Source: Neelides folsomi (taxonomy: Eukaryota > Arthropoda > Collembola > Neelipleona > Neelidae). Taken from it: a DNA stretch of 22,912 nt. The notes below the pieces were generated by a model. That model was not told the origin of the DNA, searched no databases, and worked only from the letters and a program-made list of their open reading frames with translations. Position 1 is the stretch's first letter, and every line of letters begins with the position of its first letter. Position numbers and translations under genes: made by a program. Below are positions 1 to 10,421 of the stretch, piece after piece. The DNA lies in NCBI GenBank assembly GCA_034687125.1, contig JAQGBZ010000654.1:1-22912 (forward strand). The letters are read 5' to 3'.

Positions 1-299
1 CCAAACAAGCGTCAGAGTGAAGAGAGCATTCACGAACAACTACATAATCTTCTCCTAATAACAAAATATTTAATTAATATTTAATAATAATTTTAAACCA
101 AATGTGGTAAAATTAAAAGGAGAATTATTCGCGTTTTCAATTTATAGCTATTAGTCTCTTTTAAAGCTATTAAAAATTATTTAAAGCTATTAGTCTCTTT
201 ATTTAATCATTGGAGAATTGGAGATTCTGAATCTTGTGTGTTAAAATAAAAGAAACAACTTGCGCCATCTTTAAAAGCTGTTCAACTTGTAGTGCTATT
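1..299 (+). promoter_or_regulatory. Upstream region of nonA with a phased AGCTATTA repeat
   Basis: AT-rich DNA upstream of the nonA 5' exon. The 16-mer AGCTATTAGTCTCTTT occurs at 146-161 and again at 185-200, and a third AGCTATTA lies at 165-172, so the octamer recurs every 19-20 bases. I see no convincing TATA box near the inferred transcription start. Bases 1-55 are more balanced in composition and could be the edge of a divergent neighbour, but no reading frame there is supportable. Calling this the promoter rests only on its position. Confidence 0.35.
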
Positions 300-427
300 G
301 TGGTCGTATGGTGTTGAGAGAGTTTACGGGATTCGCGTCCTCACTCCGACTTCGTCACTCCTTTCTTCCAATCGCCCGAATTCCTCTCCATTATTGAGGA
401 GGAATCTCCTGTTTAGATCCTAATTAG
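300..427 (+). other. nonA: 5' untranslated exon of nonA
   Basis: A base-balanced, pyrimidine-rich stretch ends in AATTAG followed by a strong donor (GTGAGT at 428). The next exon begins at about 845 or 848, after an AAG acceptor, a few bases before the ATG at 861. The 5' boundary is only estimated from the composition change near 300. No long reading frame crosses it. Intron 1 (428 to ~844) is AT-rich and holds no recognisable element. Confidence 0.55.
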
Positions 428-860
428 GTGAGTTAACTTTAATGCTCCTAGTTGTAATGGAAAGGGTTATATTAACATTTAAGAATTTTTAAAGCTTTGA
501 AATTCAATTCGGCTTTTGCTATTACGTCAATTGAACTTTCATAATTTCGGCCTTCTTTCTCTTACAGCATATTATTATCATATGGCTAATGTTTTTAAAA
601 TTTTAATTTATGTTTAGTACAGTAGTAAAATAGTTTAAAAGGTTGATGCGATAAAAAAAGTGTGTTAAAATTTAATTAAAATATTGAAAGCCATTTTGCG
701 CATTGTTATATTGCCGTATGATTTCTAGTAAAGTATTAAATATGGTCGGTGAATCAACTAACTTCCATATGATGTTTAACTTAATTGTAATTGTTAGGAT
801 CATAGCATTCTAATTCATACTAAATTATTTCTTATATAATTAAGAAGCCGATTTCGAGTC

Positions 861-3800
861 ATGGCCGCTGTGAACCCAAAAGCGGAAGTTAAAATGGAGG
901 TGGATTCTCAAGTTGGAAACTCCGGTCCAGCAAACAACAACTTACATAATAATCGTGGCCCAAAGAGAAAAAGAGGTTTATTTAAAACTTTGCTTGATGG
1001 AAGTAATCATTAAGTTTCATAGTTAGTTGGTTGATGTAAAACAGTTGCAAATTCGTAAATTTTGATAAACAACTCTTTAGTTGGTCCTTTCCTTTAAACA
1101 TGTTTCCGAAACTTGGTCGTCGAATAAGGAAATATATTTTATTTCAGATTATGGCAGGTTAAGTTAATCTTAACTTTCATAATCTTAATCTAGTATTGTA
1201 TTTTATCAAAATTTACTTACAATTGCTTTACATCACCCTCTTTAGTTTTAACTTCATTTGACGTTAACTCACTATATAAGCACAATTTATTATTAAATAA
1301 CGCGTTTTAGCACTAATTGTAAGTAGTTCGATTTTATAATTAAAATTCAATATTGTAACAAGTACATTTAAACGTTTACTTGTACAAGGTCTTATTTACA
1401 TTAAACATTAAACGATTACATTAAACTATTACATTAAACTATCGATTTTCGTGACTTATTTGTCAATGAAGTACATTATATATGATGAAATTTGGAATTA
1501 CCGTTTGAATTAAATGAAACTTTTCCTTGGCTGCTTTTTCTCTGATATAATCACTTTAGCCCTAATTAAACATTAACGTCTCTTGAAGACAAGTGTATAA
1601 CTTGAGTTTTATATACAGGTGGTGGAGGTGGCATGGGCCCTGGAAGAAATCAGTTCATGGGTCGTGGAGGCGGAGGAGGTGGCCACCACGGCGGAGGAGG
1701 CCATCATGGCGGCGGTGGTGGTGGCGGCGGTGGAGGTGGTGGACCATTCAGAATTGAAAGAAGACCTGGGTTTAACAATTCAATGGAAAGTTTTGACGGA
1801 CCATCAAATAAAAAATTGAGAGTTCAACCACCAGAGGTATACAGAGTAAACAAAATATTAATCTAAATTAACGACGTTTTTTTAATTATAACATGTGTAA
1901 TTTTATTGGTATTTTAATATGCGTTTAAATCTGCAGGGACGGATATTTGAAAAGCTGCACTCGATTCAAGGTTCAACTGTTGACCTTCCACCAAAAAAGT
2001 TTGAACTCAAGAAGTTTGGAGCCAATACGAGACTATACGTCGGAAACATTTCGACCGATGTGACTGAATCAGAAATTAAGGAAATGTTTGCTGCTTTTGG
2101 AGAGACTGATGAGATCTTTGTTAACCGAGAAAAGAATTTTGCTTTCATAAAACTTGTAAGTATTATTAATATTATAATGAAACCAATGATTTATTCTAAT
2201 GATGAAATTTGGAATTACCGTTTGAATTAAATGATACTTTTCCTGGCTGCTTTTTTTCTGATTTTATTTCCTTTAAATAACAAATTATATCCATCTGTTT
2301 TTTGTTAATATCCAAGTTTTGTCTTTTAGGATTACAGGACGAATGCCGAAAAGGCAAGATGTGAATTAGATCAGAAAATGGTTAAAGGGCGGCCGATCAA
2401 AGTTCGATTTGCACCAGCTACCGTTCGACTTAGGATCAAAAATATTCCTCCGATGGTTTCTAATGAACTTTTGGAACTTGCATTCTCCATCTTTGGCGAG
2501 GTAAATAATATATTTAAAAAGTTAATGAATAATTTTTTAAATATAATGATGAAACAAGGAATTACCGTTTGAATTAAATGAAAATTATTCCTGGCTGCTT
2601 TTTTCTGAATAATGTTTACAAATAGAAATTGTAATTTAATATTCTCAAGATTGATTCCCATAAATTAAGTTCATTTATTTTATTTTAGATTGAGAGAGCA
2701 TTGGTGTTTGTTGACGAGAAAGGGAAAGCCGTAGGAGAAGGAATCGTTGATTTCACAAGGAAGAACAATGCCATGATGGCACACAAATTTTGCTCTGAGA
2801 GATGTTATTTTTTGACTTCTGATCTTAGACCAATCATCACTGAAATGGGTAAATATCGATTATAGAATTTTAACAATGCAAATGATATGATATTAATACC
2901 TATAAATATTTAATTATATTTATAGACTGCATGTACGAAGTTGACGAAGGGATGCTGGAAATAAATTTACCAAGACGTGAATTCAACAATGATCGTCAGA
3001 ATGTCTATTGCGTAGCAAGAGAAGTAAGTATATTTGAAATTAATACAATTTTGTATTTTACTATAAAAAATGATGAAATTAGGAATTACCGTTTGAATTA
3101 AATGATACTTTTCCTGGCTGCTTTTTTCTGATTACTAAATTAAACTTACATTTTTAGAATGTATTGTATTGCTCTTTTATATTATTAACAAATTGTTTTA
3201 TTGAAACATCAAAGGAAGGTCCAAGAGTAGCCGAAGAAGGAAGTTTCGAGCATGAATATGGACAAAAGTGGAAGGCCCTTGTTAAAGAATACAAAGAAAA
3301 GGAAAAGGCTCTCAAAGAGGAAATGCATAAGGAATTTTCCCAAATTCAAACTCAAATGGAAATTGCACGTTACGACTATGAAACGGAAATTCTTCGACAA
3401 AGTAAGAAATATTTCATATCTTTTTATTACTTTATATCAATTCTAATATATGTCAAATATAAATATTATTTTATTACAAATGTTAAATTATAAAATTATT
3501 CGTAGAACTCAAACAACGCGAGATGGACCAAGAGCGTCACCGTTTACAATATGAGCAACGAACACAAGGAAGATTTTCCCTTGGCGGTAGTGGATTCAAT
3601 AATGGACGAATTAAACCAGAAAACATTTTTGACCCCGATGGCATGGATCCTGGTGATGGATCTCCAGCAGGACAAGGTATTATCTCTCGTTGAATTCGGA
3701 TGTCTTATCTTTGTATTTCTTAATTTCAATTTGTAACATAAAATAATAAGATAAAGGATTTTTAGATGGACGTGGAGGAGCTTTGGCGCCACCACCAATG

Positions 3801-5023
3801 CCACCAGCAGGGCTTATTGATCATTTACAAGGACCTGGTGGAAATCAAGGACCTAATTGGGTAAGGTTTCCTTCCCCTTTCAACTATGGAGATTTGCGAC
3901 AACATTCATATTATTAATTATAATTGCCTCATTCACGCATATGAATTATTAAATTTCATCAGATTGATTAAATTGATTTTTCGAATCTGCATAAAAATTT
4001 AATGAAACTACACATGATATAAACTAAGTGTAATAATGCCAGTATGTGGATACTCGAAATTATTATTAATAACCTAATAAGAATTAGAACATGGATATTT
4101 ATTCTGATTTCATTAAAATGAAATCTAACATTAAGAGCTATTCTATCAGAATATATAATAGCAAACTAAGTCTTTTAGTAAAGCAATTATTTAAATTCAG
4201 GGTTAAAGCGGAAATTAAATTTGACTGAATTGGAACTGCAATTTCATTTCTTTAATTAATAATTTTTACTTGTTAATTAGTTGAATGCTGAAGACATATA
4301 TAAATGTTCGAGTCTTCAAATACAAAGTTTTTGGAGATGAAATCTTTATAATGTGATATTGATTATATTTAATATAATAATGGAATGCGGACTATAAGGG
4401 AAATAAGAGCACTAAACTTGCTTAAAATAATTTGCTGTATATCAGCATATGTAAATGGTTTTTGAAATTAAAAAACACTTTAAAAGTTAACTAATTATTT
4501 GAACTCATTTTAATCAGAGTTACAAGTTTTATATAAAATAGTGATATTTTTAAGATGCAAAATTATTTCGGTAATTAGAATTATTACTTACATATGAGTG
4601 TGAGTTTTTATATAAACTAAAAGTGATGATCACTTTCTGTAAATGGAAATTAAATTAATATTATTAAACCACTAAAAGAAAGTTAAATTACAAAAAATAA
4701 CTACAATTAAACAATCAAAATTGAGATTAAGTTTCTCATTTGAAATTTGGTAAACGGGTTTAAAATTAATTTAAATTAAAGAATGAGTTGGAAATTTGAA
4801 AATTACATAAAATTGGTCTATTGTGATTGAAATGTTGGGGTTGGGTTCATTCCTTTAGGAAATTGGTCCATTTGGTGGCATAGATGAAATGAGCGGAGGC
4901 GGCTTTGATGGGCGGGATGGTCCAAGAATGATGATGCGGGGTTCGGGAATGCCGCGGCGGGGAGGAGGATTTGGTCCCCGCGGCGGCTCTGGAAACTTTA
5001 GAGGCCGTCCTATTCGTCGTTGA
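861..5023 (+). CDS. nonA: NonA-like DBHS protein (NONO/SFPQ/PSPC1 family), ten coding exons
   Basis: This is a nuclear RNA- and DNA-binding protein of the DBHS family, which acts in splicing, transcription and nuclear RNA retention. Coding exons: 861-975, 1619-1836, 1937-2155, 2330-2500, 2689-2848, 2926-3023, 3215-3401, 3506-3676, 3766-3860, 4859-5023. Together they give 1599 nt, 532 residues plus TGA, with all phases consistent. Visible parts in order: basic KRKR motif (~35); Gly/His-rich tract (~53-80); RRM1 (~142-212) with RNP2 LYVGNI and RNP1 KNFAFIKL; RRM2 (~216-290) with the family motif SNELLE; NOPS segment (~290-335); SFEHEYGQKWKAL at ~337 leading into a coiled coil to ~412; then a Gly/Arg-rich tail ending RGRPIRR. 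The domain order matches the family with no break. Internal lengths also match NONO, which favours the exon-7 acceptor at 3214. Weakest points: the GTTTAT donor at 976, and the choice of Met1 over Met12. Introns 2, 4, 5 and 7 host snoRNAs. Confidence 0.95.
1396..1441 (+). repeat. Short tandem repeat TTACATTAAAC in intron 2
   Basis: Three exact copies of TTACATTAAAC lie at 1396-1406, 1416-1426 and 1429-1439, with a partial CATTAAAC at 1406-1413. It lies about 35 bases upstream of the first intronic snoRNA and is probably a local slippage product. Confidence 0.6.
1475..1551 (+). ncRNA. Box C/D snoRNA copy 1 (nonA intron 2), predicted guide for 18S rRNA Um627-equivalent
   Basis: C box ATGATGA at 1482-1488, guide GGAATTACCG at 1494-1503, D'-like TTGA at 1505-1508, a degenerate C' (ATGAAAC) near 1514, GGCTGCT at 1529-1535 and D box CTGA at 1542-1545. 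A terminal stem pairs ATTATA (1475-1480) with TATAAT (1546-1551); this is the only copy with a clear one. The fifth base upstream of D' is the A of ACCG, which pairs with the U of 18S CGGU. That U is methylated in human (Um627, SNORD65) and yeast (Um578, snR77). The D box lies 73 bases before the 3' splice site at 1618. The box layout and repeats are seen in the sequence; the target is inferred from the D'+5 rule. Confidence 0.85.
2194..2266 (+). ncRNA. Box C/D snoRNA copy 2 (nonA intron 4), same predicted 18S target
   Basis: C box ATGATGA at 2199-2205, guide GGAATTACCG at 2211-2220 (11 bases of 18S complementarity counting the preceding T), D'-like TTGA at 2222-2225, a good C' ATGATA at 2231-2236, GGCTGCT at 2245-2251 and D box CTGA at 2258-2261. 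It is nearly identical to copy 4 (one substitution and one T-run length difference inside the element), while the flanking intron sequence is unrelated. The D box ends 68 bases before the acceptor at 2329. No obvious terminal stem is visible, so the outer ends are approximate. Confidence 0.85.
2541..2613 (+). ncRNA. Box C/D snoRNA copy 3 (nonA intron 5), same predicted 18S target
   Basis: C box ATGATGA at 2546-2552, guide GGAATTACCG at 2558-2567, D'-like TTGA at 2569-2572, a degenerate C' (ATGAAAA) near 2578, GGCTGCT at 2593-2599 and D box CTGA at 2605-2608. The D box ends 80 bases before the acceptor at 2688. This is the most diverged copy: it has ACAA between C box and guide where the others have AATT. 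The guide and the GGCTGCT block are unchanged. The terminal stem is weak. Confidence 0.82.
3065..3136 (+). ncRNA. Box C/D snoRNA copy 4 (nonA intron 7), same predicted 18S target
   Basis: C box ATGATGA at 3070-3076, guide GGAATTACCG at 3082-3091, D'-like TTGA at 3093-3096, C' ATGATA at 3102-3107, GGCTGCT at 3116-3122 and D box CTGA at 3128-3131. It lies 83 bases before the acceptor at 3214, but only 26 before the alternative AG at 3157. Apart from the cassette, nothing in this intron resembles the other host introns. Confidence 0.85.
3861..4858 (+). other. Long last intron of nonA, no gene seen
   Basis: An AT-rich intron of about 1 kb, the longest in the gene, between a GTAAGG donor and a TCCTTTAG acceptor. 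No coding frame and no complete C/D element was found in it. The one oddity is a 17-bp palindrome, AAAGTGAT-G-ATCACTTT, at 4620-4636. Confidence 0.7.
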
Positions 5024-5145
5024 AACTACATGATTCAGACATCGATCACATTTAAACTAGGGGTGAACTTCTAGACACGTGTATTATATAATGGAGATAA
5101 TTTTAATGTAAATTTAAAGTTTTAGTGTATTCTAATGTTAATGTA

Positions 5146-5316
5146 CTGTACTATAAAAGTTCGCTCTTGATTTCCCGCATTTTAAAGTATAACTTAGATC
5201 AGCATTTAGATTAACATAAATATAATTGTGATAGATTATAAATATATGTTAATCTAAATGCTGATCTTAAAAAATCTAAAAAGCGGGAAGTCAAGATCGA
5301 ACTTTTTACAGGACAG
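5146..5316. mobile_element. Foldback (MITE-like) element with TA flanks, directly 3' of nonA
   Basis: The two halves are inverted copies of each other. The outer ends are CTGTACTATAAAAG on the left and the complement of CTGTCCTGTAAAAAG on the right. The inner arms match perfectly for 22 bases (5197-5218 with 5245-5266), and the loop is about 26 bases. Overall arm identity is high, with a few mismatches and short gaps. The dinucleotide TA flanks both sides (5144-5145 and 5317-5318), as expected for a Tc1/mariner-type target duplication. No transposase frame is present, so it would be non-autonomous. It starts only 122 bases after the nonA stop, and no AATAAA occurs between that stop and 5340. 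It may therefore lie inside the nonA 3'UTR or serve in its end formation. A hairpin RNA precursor is the alternative reading. Confidence 0.6.
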
Positions 5317-5318
5317 TA

Positions 5319-7330
5319 GGTCATTTTATAACTGACAAAATCTTAGATTTTTATAGCCCAGTGCAATTATAGTTATTTTATTAGTATGTTGAAAAATCAA
5401 TATTTGGTTAATTACAGATAATTAATATTGAATTCTTGAATTTCTAAAAGAATCACTTAAATCATAATTCCAATGCTATTGAAGAAGGATTGAGAATTTT
5501 AAACGCATAACTTTATCTTACAATTAATTAATAAGAATTTGGGGAAATATTAAAATCTTAAATTATTAGACAAATCTTAAATTATTATGAGAAAAAATGA
5601 CATTCTCTTAAAAACCATTTCTTTCATATATTTTATTTATATATCACATTTATTTGTTTGTGTTAATTATGATTGATCTTATGATAAATAACTTTAAATT
5701 CGTGTCATTTATGTTTACGATTTCAATTAAAGTGGCTAAAATAAATTTTGAATTTATTAGTGGATTTGCGAAATAATTTTACAACCATTTTTTGGGTTTA
5801 TACTTATTTCAAATGGATAACATTTATTAGGTATATTTATTGTTTTGTTCTTAAAGGATTATTAAACCATGCTTAAATATAAACATTAAAAGTATCGATA
5901 TTGGAAAAGTGTTTACCTTTAGGGTTAAATGAGTTAAATGAGGTAGTTTAGATAGTAATTGAATTTATGGATAAGCACTTGGGTTGTAGAATTGAAATTT
6001 ATTAATACTTAACGGTAAGCATTAAATGCTTTTATATTACCAATACATTAAATAATATATATTAATTACTTTAACTAATATCCTTATCATTTTTCCATAC
6101 TTATGGATAATATTGGAATTTAATTTCTTTTGATTTTTATTATCTAACATGAATATGGTAATTGTATTTAAGTGTTTTAAAGCATAATAAATGAAGATTA
6201 TAATAATCTGACTATGCAATTTATAAGATTAAAGGGATTAAACATCCAATTTTAACAATTTCAATATTAATTGAAGGAAGTGTAAAAAATTAACTCAAGT
6301 TGGTGGTTCTTAAATCTTAATTTACCAACCAGCCAACCAAACTGCTAAACAGCGTTGAGTTAAAATAAAGTGGATTTATTAATTGATCAGTGAAATTCTC
6401 ACTTATAATACTTATATAAAGGATAGGAATTAAACTTTTAAATGTTTTGAGTGTAAAATGAATACTAAGGTATATTCTCTTTGTATTTGATTTATGTTAG
6501 TCTGAATTAATACAATTGTTAATAAATAAAATGTTAAATTGATTATTTGTTCTGATTTTATGAACAATATTTTAAGTTTTTTATTTGAATTTTATCTCTA
6601 CTGGAGTATTTTAAAGCCTCTGGCTCGGACTAACTTTTCATTAATTTAAACTGCACATATAGTTCTCTCCAGTTCTGGAAACATCAATATATCTGTAGAT
6701 TAAAGTAGAGTAGTAATAATAATTTATTCATTCATAATATCAATTCATGCAATATCGGTTAAATAATTATACTTATTTTACAGCTCAATAGATATTTAGA
6801 TTTGGCAAACATGAGGTGAACTTTATTACTACTGTTGTACAGTTCTTGTGTATAAGAAATTAATATTGTTGTTATATCTCAACGACTTTAAAAATTATTG
6901 TGCATTATGCACATAATAGATGAATCTGTGGAAGTGGAAATATATATGCTTCTACCATTATAAGCCTATACATACATTTCTTCTAGTAAGGATTCTTGTT
7001 TATAATTTTTACAAAAATTATGAAGATGGCAAAAACAGATAGTTTTAACAATGACAAGGACAAATGCCGCACCACAAGACAAATTTTCTTGTTGACATTT
7101 ATTAATTTGATTTACTGCTCAATACGAGTTCGACAAGTATTGTTTGTGCAATGAAAGTATTGATGCTCATGAAACGCATGTACCTATACTAAACGTTAAA
7201 GTTTATTAACGTTCAAGCTTATTATTATGAAAGAATTTGAGCAAAGTATACAATTCCCATTGTAGAAGGGGGGAAAAGTGTTGAGTTTTTGGTAAAGTAA
7301 TAAGATAATGGGTTTTTCTCATCATAGGGT
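5319..7330. other. AT-rich intergenic stretch, nothing recognised
   Basis: Strongly AT-rich DNA with stops in all frames. The only long frame (6037-6219, minus) has a low-complexity composition and no family resemblance. I see no RNA gene, transposon end or conserved coding block. Confidence 0.6.
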
Positions 7331-8092
7331 CATCTCATAAATTAGTTAGTGGATAGGCGGGGGAAAGTCGTTTCTTTACCTGAAAGGTGGTAAATGGTGA
7401 TATTATTAGTAAAGGGGGGAGTTTGGTTCGTGCAACCAAGTTGGGTGTGTAGGAAGTTGTATAGGAAAAGGTTCGTGTGGTGAAGAAGACTCCGTTGGCT
7501 TCGGGGCCGGCTGAGAGTGTGAGGGTTAGTTTATTGAAGGGAGTCCGAAACTGCCTTTTTCTCTCCGCCTCCACGTCTTGTTTCCCTTTCAGTCGAACTC
7601 AACTCGTCGAATTGTAAGGTTCATCGATTACCCATCTTTGCCTTCTAATTACTCCCCATCTACCTCATTAAACATCACGCGAAGGGATACGTGGATGTTT
7701 TGATAAGTTTCATCAGTTGACTCTCTTCCCCTTTGACTCCTCGACACATGATGAGTTTCAATAAGTTTTTTAATACGATTTAACATTTCCTTTCTCTATC
7801 ATTGATTTTCTATAATTTTGTAATTAGAGATCAAACTTTTGTCAAATTATAAGAAAGTTTTAACGTTGGTCTTGTATGGAGACGAGTGAAGTTTTTTTAT
7901 TCTATATTGAAGTTTGTTATTCTATAATTAAAGTGATGAAAGAAAAGTTGATTTTTTAATTGTGAGGATTAGAAGATTTATTTTAAAGTTGGGGATGAGA
8001 CTTTTTGGAGTTGTGTGAGGGATTTGAATGAGATGGAACAAATAGTTGAAAAGATGAGGAAGGTTAGTTGAGTCGACTCGGAAAGAATAAAA
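7331..8092 (+). promoter_or_regulatory. Base-balanced region upstream of a signal-peptide exon
   Basis: Composition changes abruptly from AT-rich to balanced, with purine-rich runs near 7370, 7420 and 7500. The region ends just before the ATG at 8093. By position it would be promoter or 5'UTR of the gene starting there. No TATA box or defined initiator could be assigned. A 79-codon minus-strand frame inside it (7335-7574) shows no protein character. Confidence 0.3.
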
Positions 8093-8162
8093 ATGAAGTA
8101 CGGAACTTGTGTTGCTGTTGGAATCCTCGCTCTCGTCGCCACCGCTCTCGCCGACAACTTAG
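8093..8162 (+). CDS. First coding exon of a secreted or membrane protein (partial gene)
   Basis: The exon encodes 23 residues: MKYGTC, then the hydrophobic run VAVGILALVATALA, then DNL. This is a textbook signal peptide with an A-x-A cleavage site (ALA followed by DN). AATAAAA sits just before the ATG. The exon stops at TTAG followed by the strong donor GTGAGAGT, leaving a phase-1 junction. Reading on without splicing reaches a stop after 46 codons, so splicing is the better model. Codons here are GC-rich compared with the surroundings (CTC, GTC, GCC), as in real exons. No phase-matched second exon was found, so the first intron may be very long. The family cannot be named from a signal peptide alone. 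Confidence 0.6.
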
Positions 8163-10370
8163 GTGAGAGTTGTACTTATATCTATAATATAACAAGGTTT
8201 TCCAGAAAGAACCAAAAAGACAATGTTTCATAATTTAATGTTTTGGGAAATAAAAAAGACATGGTGTTAAATGGGGTAATTAATATGCAAGTGGTGAAGA
8301 TACTTTCTGTCACCGGTTAAAAAATATTTTCATATACACATGATTACTTACATGATTCATTTCTTTATTAAAGTTGTATGGTAAGTTTTTAAGAACTTAT
8401 TATTTAGTAGAGTTGAACGCATCCGAGTATATCATACTAATTTGTATTTGAGCAATGAGATACTAATTGACGACGAGACGGCGAGATTATACTTATCTTT
8501 TAAAGATGTTGTATTTACTCAATCTCTTACTGTTGGTCTTATTGTAATACAATTCCATTTTACAAAAGAATCTCAATTAACATGAGAATAGGTTTAATTT
8601 GTTTAAATCTCACAAGAACAGGTTGGTAAGTTGAACTCTTGTTTTATCTAATCTTGTGAGAATTTAAGCAGCTTAAATAAAATAATCCTCTAACAATACA
8701 ATTAATTTTGTAAACTTTAGTAGTTGAGTTGTAAGATCTAACATTTATTAAGAAATTAAGATGTAACTTTTATATGAAATCAATCTCTTTTGGCAAACTT
8801 AAAATGAACCTTCGTTAATAGCTTCAGATATGATGAAATTGTACAATATGCATTCTTCGTTATTACAACACGAAATGGAGTAAAATGATGAAGATTGATT
8901 TAATATGAGCTTTTTAGTTTGAGAAATAAAAATAATGAATTTTATGAACGTGGTCTGCATTTTCCGACTCAACATCAAAGCTTAAAATGGTAAGAAAAAA
9001 GTTCTTATGGGGAGGAGAACTTTCACACACGCATTGTTTAATATTGGTTTAATAGAGTAGTTGTGAGAATTTGGATTTTTATTTATCCCAGTTTATTATC
9101 TTGGCTCGATTGTATAACTCGACGAGTATTTCTTAATAATGGTCTCATTTCATCTTCCTTATAAAGAACTAAACTTGCACAAGGCAAAGTTCAATGTCAA
9201 TAATTCCCATGATCTCTTCAAGAGGTGGAGAATGAATGGATCATTATGCTATGATTTTATACTCACATTTTTCTAGTTATTAGGTATATGCGTAATAGTT
9301 TTAAATCCCCATGTAATGGAGAAGGTGAAAGATATATAACTTCAATATATTCTTCGAGATGGTTTAATAAGATTAAATCTTACCTTTTATGACTTTACAA
9401 TCTACATTATAAATATCTACATTATATTACATACTTACATACTTACTTACTATAAGCTTATGTTAATTAAATGGGTTGCAGGTGAATATGGAGAGCATTT
9501 AAAATTCTTTACAAATTGAGTTATTATCGGAAGCTTCTTATCCTTATACTAACTTCTTTAGTTAGCTAAATGGAATTATAATAATATAAACTTATACGAT
9601 AATTAAGTAACTACAAATACATGGTATAATTGATTAGGGATTGATGATAATTATTAATTGAGATTAAGATAAGAGAATTCTATGAATTTGGAAAAAGTGC
9701 AAAAAAGGAGTAAAAGGGTTTGAATTTAAGTTCATATTGACTTTAAATTGAGGTTATAAAAATACGACATGGATGGGGAATGATATTTTGAATGTAATGT
9801 AATCAATAAGAAATGGTTCAATGGATGGTGATTCAATTGGAATAAATCAATTGATAGGGAAAATAGACAGCATTAATATTCTCTTTACAAAACCATTTTA
9901 TTGGTTAACATGCAGAAGGGAACTGTGATGGATTGCATAAATATAATATTAATAAATGATGAGACCAATTTTTCCCAACTATTCAATTTTAATGGGGTTA
10001 GAAGGTCGGATGTATGAAAATATCTTCTCTTCTCTTACTTTTTCCCTATAATGTTCCAATAATTCTGCATTGACTATAATACGAATCAAATGCCATTAAG
10101 ATTCATCTATTCCATGAACCTCTTTTTAATGTTTTTTCCATCTACTCTTCAAATTCACGTATTTATAAATATTAGATCAGATGCAAATTGAATTTGGTAA
10201 TTCTATCCGCAAATTCTCATGGTGAATTGAGTATCTGAATAATGTCGGATTAGCATTTTCCAATAGGGTTTTATTTGAATTTTACGAAACAAACAAATTT
10301 CCATTTAAACCCAGGATTAATAATAATAATAAAAGAAAGAAAATGTTGGATGAATTCTTGGATTGAAAAA
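8163..10370. other. AT-rich region, probable intron, nothing recognised
   Basis: Follows the 8162 donor. AT-rich with frequent stops on both strands. The only structure noticed is a short ACTT/ACAT simple repeat around 9428-9452. No supportable exon was seen. Confidence 0.5.
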
Positions 10371-10421
10371 GTTTGGAGAAAGGGGATGATCTGTGAGTCC
10401 GGGAGTTTTCGAAGGAAGTGA

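Noticed and set aside
1619..1819. Second open frame rich in Val/Glu/Ala over nonA exon 2
   Set aside because: A shifted reading of the Gly/His-rich repeat; the frame joining the RRM exons is the Gly-rich one.
4278..4330. GTTCGAGTC resembling a tRNA B box
   Set aside because: No A box at the right distance and no acceptor stem could be drawn; no tRNA gene was found anywhere in the window.
4620..4640. GTGATGA in nonA intron 10 considered as a fifth C/D snoRNA
   Set aside because: No D box CTGA follows within snoRNA distance and no rRNA-complementary guide is present.
7335..7574. 79-codon minus-strand frame upstream of the signal-peptide exon
   Set aside because: No motif or splice support; the region fits a promoter or 5'UTR better.
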